From Hysterium pulicare CBS 123377 (Eukaryota > Ascomycota > Dothideomycetes > Hysteriales > Hysteriaceae): a DNA stretch of 64,000 nucleotides. A program made the translations under genes and the position numbers. Shown piece by piece: positions 54,360-64,000 of the stretch. Numbering within the stretch: the stretch's first letter is position 1; each line of letters opens with the position of its first letter. The notes below the pieces were generated by a model. That model was not told the origin of the DNA, searched no databases, and was given only the letters and a program-made list of their open reading frames with translations. The stretch spans positions 59,727 through 123,726 of the forward strand of contig AJFK01000549.1 of the NCBI GenBank assembly GCA_000467715.1, given 5' to 3'.

Positions 54360-55934
54360 ATGGCTCAAACAAGTACACCGGACCCTACGAAGGTCTCTAT
54401 TGGTGCGACTGGTGATTCAAACCGCACACCAGTTCCACCCACGTTTTCATCTTCCCCAATGACAGATGAGATTCCAGTCGGCGTTTTCGAACAGTCTAAT
54501 GCGCTGGGCAATCGTCCACCGGCAGCCATGGTCTTTGACTTAGCTTCTGAACAGAATGACGAATACGCCGCAGATCCTTCGCATATCTCCGAAACGAAGA
54601 CTGAAGAGAGATTTTTACCTAGCACAAACCAGCACATCAAAACAGAGATGACTTGCACGGATGTTGTCTTGACTGGGACTCGGAAAGGCTCTGAATTGAA
54701 ACCACCTCAGCCTACCCCAGAACCAACGAAGCCTGAAAAGTTCCGGTGAGTTCGAGAATCCTTCATCTGGCTCTAAACTAATCCGATTGGCCTAGTTTCA
54801 TGTACAAGACCATCATTACTGTCAAATGTGGGCCGAAGATGGACATCGAACGCCCAATCCACAAGGAGCTTGCATGTTCGATGAGCCCTACTATTGATAG
54901 ACTGTGTGTCAAAGCCATTCCGCTCGCAAAGCAATACTCTGAAGTCATTTCTATCCGGGATGAGATCGTGCAACTGGTCAATGTCAAAGATATGCAGGGA
55001 TTTGATGACGCAAAGGTAATTGTAACACAAAATTTCCTAGGTATTTTTTCACTAACGTATTCTGTTCGTGAAGGGGATCGACATCCTTCGAGAATGTCTT
55101 ATCCGTTTTCCCATCCACGAATACCAGGGCCAAGTGAAACAAGCTTTGAGGGGCCCAATCTTCACTCATTTTAATAATTCCAAAAGGCGGGCTGGATCCC
55201 GAGGCAACAAGCAAACGCCAGCCCCAGAAGATATCGTGACTCGTTTGGAACTTCTTTTCCCTACTTCCATACAAGACGTTCTGAATGCCCTGCTTCAAAC
55301 TGTTTCGGAGATTCTACGATCCGAGCTTAACAAAAGCACAAAATATGTTACGTACGCTGCAGCTCACAACAAGCTACTTTTTCCAAAAACCAATCACCGG
55401 ACCATTCAGTTATGGATCTCCTGGATGTACAGTCTGAAACTACAATACGAGTCGGCAACCGACCTCGCCGAGTTATATAGCCTAGCGCAAAGACTAGAGT
55501 CCATGAAACTGGCTAATGAGTGTTTGGATCTCCTCGTAAACTCGATTTTCGCGGAAGCGGAGCACACCAAGGCAACATATAGCGACATGGCCAAAGTTGA
55601 ATTGGACGGAACCATCAGTACTATTCAAGCTGTCCTGGCCAATGTGCACCACAAGGACAGCCCGTCCACTCTGCTCCGCAGCCTCGCAAACGAGGCTTTG
55701 GCCTGGATTGGAGATTGTAGAGCCTTGGACCAAGTCTCTGATGTGATGGATCTTCCAGCTTCTAAGGAGCTTTGCCGCATCCTCCTGATGCGAAACCACG
55801 AGCTGAGGGCTGGTATGCCAGAGATCAGCTTGCAAGAGCGATACGTAGATCTGAGACTGATGCATATCAAGAAATTGGATACCACCGACACGCAGTATGG
55901 TCAGTCTCAGAATAGCCATGCGATCGCTCCTTAA
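54360..55934 (+). CDS. BTB/POZ-like domain protein
   Basis: Exons 54360-54745, 54796-55015 and 55074-55934 give 488 aa. The first ATG is at 54360 (MAQTSTPDPTKVS); the open frame upstream begins only with GTG. Residues 1-130 are disordered and Pro/Ser/Thr-rich. A BTB-like unit follows: a beta strand ITVKCGPKMDIERPIHKEL-ACSMSP (where BTB domains have V-HK-L---SP-F), and after an insert, NHRTIQLWISWMYSLKLQYES and LAELYSLAQRLESMKLANECLDLLVNSI, the typical end of fungal BTB domains. These proteins often act as adaptors for cullin-3 ligases or transcription complexes. The insert between halves is unusually long. Confidence 0.75.
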
Positions 55935-56290
55935 GGAGGAAGGTGGACGTTACCAGCGACATTATGATACCGAGCTGGATCTGTATGGAAAGTTGTTTCT
56001 CTTGTTTTATTTCTTCCTTTGGAGTCTGAAGTTTTTGTTCTTTTTTTTCTAAGGCATGCTTATCTAGGAATTTGGGCATAAGCAAATATGCGCTACTCAT
56101 CCTATGTCCACATCCTCTCGACAGGCTTTCAGCAGTCAGGTACAAGTCTGACGCATTCATCAGGTCTCGGCGTTTGCAGGAAACTTTGCATTTCTCTCAT
56201 CCTTTTTTCAAGTTTTACAATCACTTTATCTGAACTGAGAGTATCTACACAAGGAATTTATACCAAATTGATATCATCCATTATGGTTGA
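55935..56290. other. Intergenic
   Basis: 3' region of the BTB-like gene, including a T9 run near 56041. Nothing else seen. Confidence 0.4.
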
Positions 56291-56986
56291 AGCCATGATA
56301 GACTTTCGGGACCGTGGAATCTTTTCTGCCGTTTTGACAATCAGTACTCTTTCTCGCCCACGGTAACCAATACCTCTCTAAACCTATTAGCATACTACAG
56401 TGCTCTCGTAAAATCGGAGAGCAGCGAGCGCGGGTTTCCAAGTCCAGATGTAAAGAAAATGATGGAGCTGTACATCAGGATTTGCGTGGAAGATGTATGC
56501 CAGCCTACCACGTTTGAGGGGCGCGAGGAATCCATTTGAACCTGGAGGTCTACCAGATATGATATCAACCACCCGAGCACTTCTGAATACCACGAAGCTA
56601 TGGAGAGACAGCTTCTCACAATCCGAAGTAAGGCCGCCGAACAAATCGAAAAACAACGACTGTCAGAATCAAGAGTGGAGTGAAAGCAACGTGTCAAGCA
56701 AGCCATACAGCCGCTAATCATCTTGGAAGCGTTCAGGTATACGCTAGTGCCGGTAGTGGAGAGGCTGATATGGTGGGCAAGGTTACGAGCAACAAAGCAG
56801 AAGGCTAGGCGGTGCAATGTTCAGCCTCCTACGGCAATGCTACGGTTCAACCCTCGAACTAGGAGACTGAGAGGTATCTTCTTGGTAACTACTAACGAGG
56901 TAGAAGTCCGGATTCCGCGGTTTACGAATATACTCTTCTTTCTCATAGCTAGGCACCCTTCACGCGGCGAAACAAGCCTCCTCTGA
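56291..56986 (+). pseudogene. Unidentified protein-coding relic with in-frame TGA stops
   Basis: One frame reads continuous protein-like sequence from 56291 to 56986 except for TGA at 56537-56539 (after GREESI) and TGA at 56681-56683 (after SESRVE, before KQRVKQ). Pieces include PSPDVKKMMELYIRICVED, EYHEAMERQLLTIRSKAAEQ, and a Trp/Arg-rich stretch PVVERLIWWARLRATKQKAR. The helical amphipathic content and steady frame across both stops argue for a decayed gene. No family was recognised. Both stops could derive from TGG or CGA by a single transition. Confidence 0.45.
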
Positions 56987-57585
56987 ATCTTGTACAGTAC
57001 GACACATGTCACACAGCCTCTACTTACCCCAAGGTAATTTGCTTGTCTGCCACTGTGCATATCGCTAGCCACATTAAGTCGTCGGCTGAATCGCAGAGGA
57101 ATAAGACGAGCAGGGTAGAGTAGTAGATGGGAAGACCTGGAAAACCGGGACCGGGACTGTGGAACTTCTTAGTGACAAATCAGATGCTAAGAAGCGCATC
57201 AAACCCCCGTTTCAACTCTAGTTTCCGAAATTCCTACTAAATGTACATAAATTGACAGCAAAGAAGTGGACATCTCAAACATGAGTAGAGAAGAAAATGA
57301 ATGACATGTGATTGAAGGACCAGCTGACAGTGATAATAAATTGGAGTGGATAGAAAATGGTAGTATCATTGCAGCACTAGTCAAGAGAGTTGTCGTTGTA
57401 GTATTCTCGCAGTTGGAGTAAAGGGCGACGAGACCGTTTGTAGAGCATGTAGAGAAGAGGCATTTGATTAGACAGTACAAACGCTTGAATGAATGTTCAT
57501 TACCCCAGGTATGAAACATGAAAACCATCCTTCTCATTGCTCCTCACTGAGAACCCTGTGGAAATCGAACCCAGCATGGCTACTC
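56987..57585. other. Intergenic, no gene supported
   Basis: About 600 nt between two pseudogenes; no recognisable domain or repeat. Confidence 0.45.
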
Positions 57586-60500
57586 CTATCCAGATAAGCT
57601 GCGAAGGTCAGGGAGTATTTCATCTTCTATATCTAGCTCGCCTGTTCCACCATATCTCTTGAACGACTTTAGGATCCTGCTTTTATTGTGAAGGTCAGAC
57701 ATGCGCCGGCATACCTTGAAGCATTCCTGCGGAGTGTGGCCTTGGCCATCGATTATGCTGAGGTTATCTCCATGGAGCAGTAGCTCCTCGACTACAGCAT
57801 CATTGTTTTGAGCTACGGCAAGATGAAGCGCGGTTTTCCCATATGCATCAGTCACGTCAATGGGACTTCGATATGTGAGTAACTCGTTGGTTGTAGAAAC
57901 TTGATCAGAATCTTCGTCTCCCTCTCCATCGACTACCGTCCAATGCAACGCCGTTTTCCCAGTTTTGTCTGACATGGTGACTATAGCTCCATGGTTGAGA
58001 AGTAACGCTATCGTTTCCTGGTAAACTGTAGATGCAGCATGGTGAAGAGGAGTCTTTCCGTTGTTGTTCGCTGCATCGATATTGGCGCCTTTCTCAGGAT
58101 AGATCTTTACCCTATCGTCCAAACCATTTATAGCGGCCCAATGAAGCGGAGTCTCACCAACTTGTTTGTGACGTTCACGTTTGCCCCTTTCTGTAAAAGA
58201 AATTTGACAATGTCAATGCCGTCTTTTTTAACGGACGTATAGTGTAGTGCTGTCTCCCTGTCTGCCGATCTAGCGTCGACGTCAGTTCCATGAGTGAGAA
58301 AAGCTTCCACAATTGCTGTACTTCCGTAATACGCAGCTCCATGGATCGCTAAGGGGCCCTCGAACCGCGAAGAAACGTCTCTCACATTTACGTCGGCATG
58401 ATTATCCAACAATATTTGCAATATCCTTTCATGGCCTCATTCAGCTGCCAAGTGCAAGGCTGTTCCTGATCCAGAATTTTCGTTAATGTTTGCGCCTTTC
58501 TCAAGGAGAAGTTGGAGCAGTGGCTCGTAGGCCCCTTTGCAGCCCAGTGTAGCGCTGCGAACCGATCTTCAACCCGGCTAGATTCTTCGAAAATGGTGCT
58601 GTGCATGTCGACGTCGGCACCGGCCTTCAGTAATCTTTCAACGCTTTCCGTGCGGCCTTTGTTCGACGCCGCTAGGAGTGCCGTGCCATACTGACCACAA
58701 AAGGCATTCACATCCGCACCCGATTTCAATAGCATCTCCAAAACTTCTTGGTGGCCTTTGTGCGCTGCGCACTGTAATGCGGCGCCAAAGTGACCGCAGC
58801 GCACATTTACATCCGCACCAGCTTTAATCAGTTCGTCCACTACTGCGACATTGCCCCCAGCGCATGCCGCCTGCAGCGCACTCCCGAAGTATCCTTGGTA
58901 CGTGTTGACGTCTTCATCCGCGGTGTTGACTAATTGATGCACGGCTTGAACCAAGCCAAGGAGCGATGCATAATACAGCGGATTGGGGACTCTTTTTCGT
59001 GATTTTGTAGGATAGTTGGGCGGCTCAACGTACGCAGGGTCATCTACGAGGCGAAAAGCGTTGAAAAAATTCTTCAGAAGGCGTTCTACATGCCCAGTGC
59101 CACTAGGCTCGGGATCGTAAATTCTAAGCCAGTTGATGTAGGCAGTATCCTGACAAGAGAATAACTTTAAGACCAATTGATTCAGAGCCGGGGAATCTGA
59201 ATTGGCTGTGCGTGCATGACGACCCCAGAATTTTGCAGAGTACCGAGCTAGGCTTGAGTACCTGACGAGCTCGTTACGGGTTGAGTTGGGATCCTGAAAT
59301 TTGAGAAGGTATCTTAGACAACATTTGGCAACGAAGGCGTCGCCATCCAATTCTCGCAAGCTGAAGGAAGAAGCAGGCCCTTGTCGTATACGGGATGACC
59401 GAAGATATTCCTTCACAGAGTAGTGTGCCAGGAAAATGAAAGACGAGGAGGCTTTGGCAACGGAATCTCCTTCAGAGGAGCTGTCATCTCCGCCGAGACT
59501 GTCTTGACCGCTTGTAGCTTTGGCCTTCTGAGAAGCGATTATCACGAGACTTCCACAAAGCCTCAGTATGTCTAAGGGATCTTCAAAGACTTCTTCTTTT
59601 TCGAAGCCAGAATCTTGGTCGGGGTCTATGGCCACAGCCTCCGCAACTTCGGATAAAAGAAGTGGCCGGGTAGCGAAAGTTAACCATCTGAGCATTCTCA
59701 AGGCATACTCCGAGTACTCCTCTCGTATGGCAAGCAGAATCCTATCGTACGTTTCATCGAGCGTTCGAGGTAGACTTTCCAAAGCCTTTCGTAATTGCGA
59801 CTGATTAAGACATTTTCCAAGCACTTCAAGTTGGCATGCGGTTTATCGGAACATACCATCCGACCCTCTCACTAATGATGTCTCGATTTGCTGGCAAAGC
59901 TCGGAGTGTTTGCGCCATTTCTTAAGTTCGTTGTCTACCTTTAATCGATATTGTACGTACTTTCTTATATCGGCATCCACAAGGTGGGTCTGAAACGCCA
60001 TACTCTTGCCCAAAGGTCGAAGTGAAGTCTCGATGTCTCGCTTATTCCTGCTGGTTACGAGAATACACACATTCTTTAGTTTCCAGTTGACTATCTTTAA
60101 GATGGTGTCAAGCAGCTCTCGACGACCTTGATCGTAGCATTCGTCAAGCGCATCTACTACGATGTAGAAGCGAGCAAACCCAATGACCATTTTCCGCAAA
60201 ATACCCAATAACGCATCCAGAGGAGGCTGGTGCGCGCCGTTTTCGCAATAGCCATGCATCAACATTAGATCTCGCGGAATCTGGTGTAAGAGTTGGGTAA
60301 CAATAGATTTGATCATTTGATCCACCTTCTGCACGCGGAAGTCATTGAAACGGAAAATGAAACAAGTGACGAATTTTGCAGAGTTGCTTTTGCAGGTTTT
60401 CTCCAGATCCTCAATTATAGTCGAAGTCAGGATGGTTTTTCCACACCCTGGAATCCCATGCAGCCAGAAAAATGGCCATTGTCCTTGTTCTAATGAGCGA

Positions 60501-61091
60501 TATTCAGAACTCTCGAGGAACCACCGCCCGGTGTTACGGTAGCTTTGCTTTTTCGCTTCTAAAATCAGCGGAGATGGGTCTGGAGCTGAAAGCCAGGTAT
60601 TGATCTTGGCTAAGTCCTCTTCTAAAATCATATCAGATCAAGTCAAATCTAACCTCAAAGATGGACCTACCTGCAGAAGTCACAGCAGCTTTGTAGGAGA
60701 TCGATGCTTGAATGGTATTCCGGATGCCAGATGCGATTTTCTCGATTGTTTTTTCCTGCATCATACTCAATAGTAATCGCTTTGATTTCGCAGCTAAGGA
60801 TTCGTTCGGTTTCGCCGACATATTGCTCAATGCTAAATGAAGTGATTCTATGTCTTCCCAACAACTCACAATGACGGGTATTAGAATGCTCATGGCGTCT
60901 TCATTCATTCCCCTTACTTCAATGGCTTCTTGTGTGTCAATAAGCGACTGACGAAGGACTGGTAGCTCTTTGATGACACGGTCCAAATTCCTTGGCATCT
61001 CGGCTCCTTGGGATCAAAGTCCTTCGAAACGAGCTATTACTCTAGTTCCGAAGTCTATGAGCGTGATAATTGCAGCAGGTGCTTCTGCCAT
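57586..61091 (-). pseudogene. NACHT-ankyrin (NLR-like STAND) protein, decayed
   Basis: Fungal NLR-type receptor architecture. N-terminal helical STAND domain (starts MAEAPAAIITLIDFG), then after a good 49-nt intron (60622-60670) a NACHT NTPase with Walker A HGIPGCGKT and Walker B IVVDALDECYD, then a winged-helix-like linker (LRKALESLPRTLDETYDRIL), then about ten ankyrin repeats (e.g. TALHLAVAQNNDAVVEELLLHGD). Lesions seen: TGA at 61014-61016; TAA at 59843-59845 in MFR-stop-TACQLEVLGK, where relatives have Trp-Ala; a 1-nt loss near 58532-58535 (run of Gs); TGA at 58437-58439 (HLAAE-stop-GHERIL); a frame change near 58153-58162. Homology resumes immediately after each. It cannot encode a full protein. 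It could be a presence/absence incompatibility or immune-type gene that died here. Confidence 0.88.
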
Positions 61092-62316
61092 AATGGGAAG
61101 GACATTTCGCAGAAGCACGTTGCCCAAAGGATTTTCTAGGAGAGTCCAGGTATAAATACTCATTGTTCCATGCTAGATTTTGTATCCACGTTTGATAGAG
61201 TACATCTCGCTAAAAGCAATCCACCGAGGCAGCCATGTGGAGCAATCAAACTCTAAGGGCTTCCACGTGCCCAAATAATAACCGTTCTCGCTTGCCAGTA
61301 CTAGATGCTGGAGGTACCGGCTTTGAAAGAAAGCGAGAATGTAAGAATTTCCTTTCACGGTGGTTCCGCATTTGCTACAAATCTGAGCTTCCCTCGTCTG
61401 TCCATGTGCAAGTTTGGACACGATCTCAGCTCGAACAAGCTGCAGGAAGACAACTTCCTTCAATTCTTTGCAGGGTGGCTAAATTGTCTGCAGTAGCAAT
61501 GAGATTGCTACAGAAGGACATTGGCTCTGATGACCTTGACTGATGAAAACGGCCTGACGCATGGCCGATGGTCGAAGCCTCTGGAACTTTACCGCGTTCA
61601 CAACTCATCCTGGTTATTGGGAATGTCAATGATTGTCCAGGGTACAGCGCATGCAGACATGCTGTCGTGTTAGGTTGCTTATTTTATGGTTGAAAGATGT
61701 TGCAAACCAGCGATGAGGTGTGCGAAAAGTCTTCGGGACTCTATTCAGGAGAAGATTGGCTAACCCTTTTAGTCGTAGTACATCTCTAGCACAACGACCG
61801 CATTCGGCACGTCCTATCTTCCATTATCAATAAATCATACAAGTGTGACTGGGCGATTAAAGCGATGCGATCTTATGTCAAGTTGTGATTCAACAGTTTT
61901 GAGAACGAATAACGGGAATTCAGATCTGGCTTCATATGCAAAGGCCATGTACCTTGCACATCAATACAGGCAGGCAAGATCAGGATGTTAGTCCTTAGCA
62001 GAGCCTTTGAAGAAGTCTTCTTCGCTCTTGAATAGACTAAGCACGTTTCAGACTCTGGCATCTAAGTATTCTGTTGCACCAATGGCCCGTACTGGAGCTT
62101 GGCAGGATGTGCACCTTAAAGCGGAGATGCTGAATAATACAATTTCCACTAGCATAAGTATAGCCTCAGCACTCAGATCTTACTTAGGAATGTTGAGTAC
62201 ATAAGTAGCATTTCCCTCTTCCATCACGTTGACGAAAATCTGTTCTTACACCCACCTATCTTCAGGTATTAATTCTCCATAATAGCACATTCAAACGATC
62301 ACCTCCAAGGCACAAC
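61092..62316. other. Intergenic, no gene supported
   Basis: 1.2 kb with short frames only (one of 102 codons at 61235-61543, no domain). It is the promoter region of both flanking divergent genes. Confidence 0.5.
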
Positions 62317-63431
62317 ATGACTCCTAAGATATTCATGTAACACAGTCTTTCCTCAAGTCCCATGAGCTCAATTACTAAATCATTTAGAACTGGAGGCACA
62401 GGCTTTATTGGCGGCTCAGTTCTCGACACCATAGCCTCCAAGCATCCCGATTATGATATTACCGTCCTCCTCCGCAACATCCCAGGAAAATTCCACGAAA
62501 AGTATCCCAACGTCAAGATCGTAAAAGGTGACTACGACAGCTTCGATACCATCGCCTCCGCCGCATCTCAAGCAAACGTCGTTGTCCATAACGGCAATTC
62601 CGACCATGAGCTAAGCATCAAAGCGCTCATCACTGGACTTCTTAAACGAGATGAACTGGGTTTCCTTATTCATTTGAGTGGAACTGGCATTGTATCTGAT
62701 TACATGGAAGAGAAGTATCTAGGAAAGCTCAACCCAAAAATCTGGTCAGATATCAAGGACATCGACGAGATCACGTCTTTGCGAGATGATGCTCTTCACC
62801 GTAATGTGGACAAGATCATTCAGACTGCTGCGGCGGAGCATGGTGAAAAGTTAAAGACTGCGATTGTTTGTCCGCCGGATATTTATGGACCGGGGAGAGG
62901 ACTGGCCAGAAACCAGAGCGTGTATTTACCAGTTTTCCTTGAAGAGATCAAGAAAATTGGCGCACCATTTTACACTAACGAAGGCACAAATACCCGGGGT
63001 TGGGTGCACATTGAGGACTTGATGACTGTATACCTAAAGCTAGTCGAGGCTGCGGCTTCCGGAGGCGGAGATGCTGGTTGGGGTAAAGAGGTAGGCTTCA
63101 TCCTCTTTCGCATGCAATTTACTCCACTAATCCTCTCCAGGGCTATTACTTCGCAGCCAGCCAAGAGACATCCCAAATTGACATCGCCAAAGCCGCAGGG
63201 AAGATCCTAAAGAAGCATAATCTCATTCAGGACGAAGTGCCGAAACAAATATCAATCGAGGATTTAGACACCATGATGGCGAGGTTTGGCTACCCTCGTA
63301 TTGCACGGTATATGTTTGCGTCGAATTCGAGAACAAGAGCGGAGAGAGTAAAGAAACTTTTTGGATATGAGCCGAAGGCACAGACTCTATTTGAAACCAT
63401 GGAGCAAGATTTTCTGGCTGCGAAAGTTTGA
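62317..63431 (+). CDS. NAD(P)-dependent epimerase / NmrA-type atypical SDR
   Basis: Exons 62317-62336 (20 nt), 62388-63090 and 63141-63431 give 337 aa. The tiny first exon MTPKIF splices to I-TGGTGFIGGSVLDTI, restoring the extended-SDR cofactor motif TGGTGFIG; starting at the later ATG would break it. Also seen: ITVLLRN, KIVKGDYDSFDTIASAASQANVVVHNG, HLSGTGIVSDY, VCPPDIYGPGRG, GWVHIEDLMTVYLKLVE. The classical YxxxK is not obvious, so it is probably of the nucleoside-sugar-epimerase-like/regulatory group. The C-terminal extension is helical. Function unknown. Confidence 0.88.
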
Positions 63432-64000
63432 TGTACGAGTTGCTGGTAGTGCTGTGATCGTCCAACCTAAGAGGCAACTATAGTAGTATGCAAATACGAT
63501 CATCTTCGCCAATTCAGCATAACTCCTGGCACTTGTTAAAGAATACTCCATCCATAATCTTCGTTGATAGCTGTCATTTTAAATGATCTGAGCTTTGTAA
63601 AGTGACTCTAAAGGAGCAATTTACTTGAAGTCTTCCAAAAGTGAAGCCTATGGACATGATCAGCTTCTAGGAGAACAGGAAAAATGTTAAGCTCCCATGC
63701 CAACAATTGCGTCCCCAATAGGAAAGCTCCAGGTTGTTGAACATTGAAAAGGTTCGGAAAAGGTTAGTAAACGAAGCTTTCCAAAAGGTTCTGCTTCGAG
63801 AATAGGTTGAAAGACGATTGAAAAATGTTAGAGAAGTACCGCGTTGTACTGGCTTTTGCCCGACACCCCCCTTTTGCCCGAAAAGAACACCAAAATCTAA
63901 CTTTTTCCTATCAAGTCTATTTCTTATAAAACCTAAGAGTATAGTTTAATATATTCTTCTACAGCTTCTATTAAATTTGCATCTAAATTAGAGTAGTATA
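63432..64000. other. Right edge, no gene; repeated TTTTGCCCGA
   Basis: TTTTGCCCGA occurs at 63854-63863 and 63872-63881, separated by a C-rich spacer, and is followed by AT-rich sequence to the window end. This could be the boundary of a mobile element continuing outside the window. Confidence 0.35.

Noticed and set aside
1-64000. tRNA, rRNA, CRISPR arrays, riboswitches, PKS/NRPS/terpene synthase genes
   Set aside because: Looked for characteristic motifs and found none; CRISPR is not expected in a fungal genome. A tRNA scan by program was not possible, so tRNAs cannot be fully excluded.

Overview
The window is nuclear DNA of a filamentous ascomycete (Pezizomycotina; Leotiomycetes-like by general impression, which is only inference). 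The support is: many short introns (mostly 45-75 nt) with GTATGT/GTAAGT donors, CTAAC/CTGAC-type branch sites and CAG/TAG acceptors; fungus-specific families (Zn2Cys6 and C2H2 factors with fungal_trans domains, TRI12-like and ACS-type MFS transporters, NACHT-ankyrin STAND protein); and dense genes on both strands. Gene models were built by splicing reading frames by eye. Wherever I give exons, their summed length is a multiple of three.

Region A (0.5-12 kb) is a metabolic block: P450-1, an O-methyltransferase, a salicylate-hydroxylase-type flavin monooxygenase carrying an in-frame TAG, a Zn2Cys6 regulator, an SDR and P450-2. It is followed at 12.5-14.5 kb by junk: a sugar-transporter 3' exon, a damaged secreted-type ORF, and an AT-rich stretch with a strong palindrome.

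Region B (14.5-30.8 kb) is a second metabolic block with duplicated parts: HIBADH-like dehydrogenase 1, an ACS-family MFS permease, a two-domain carboxymuconolactone-decarboxylase (CMD) protein, a metallo-beta-lactamase-fold lactonase 1, HIBADH-like 2, a single-domain CMD protein, a two-finger C2H2/fungal_trans regulator, a zinc alcohol dehydrogenase, lactonase 2 and a membrane-anchored aldehyde dehydrogenase. No PKS, NRPS, terpene synthase or prenyltransferase is visible, so A+B reads more like a catabolic or detoxification cluster (aromatic or lactone substrate, import by the permease) than a biosynthetic one. Promoters across the block share a GYGGRG-type element, often as close inverted pairs and often extended to CYCCRCAT. 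This matches the site expected from the CreA/Mig1-like finger residues of the local C2H2 factor.

Region C (31-64 kb) is ordinary and gene-poor in places: a small coiled-coil protein, a three-exon 98-aa fungal protein, a 4-kb gene-free stretch, an F-box protein, a disordered/coiled-coil protein with a broken possible relative, a calcineurin-like phosphoesterase, a TRI12-type MFS pump with an 18-nt exon, an uncharacterised 233-aa protein, the gamma-tubulin complex protein GCP3/Spc98, a BTB-like protein, an unidentified pseudogene, a NACHT-ankyrin (NLR-like) pseudogene with at least five lesions, and an NAD-dependent epimerase/NmrA-type reductase at the right edge.
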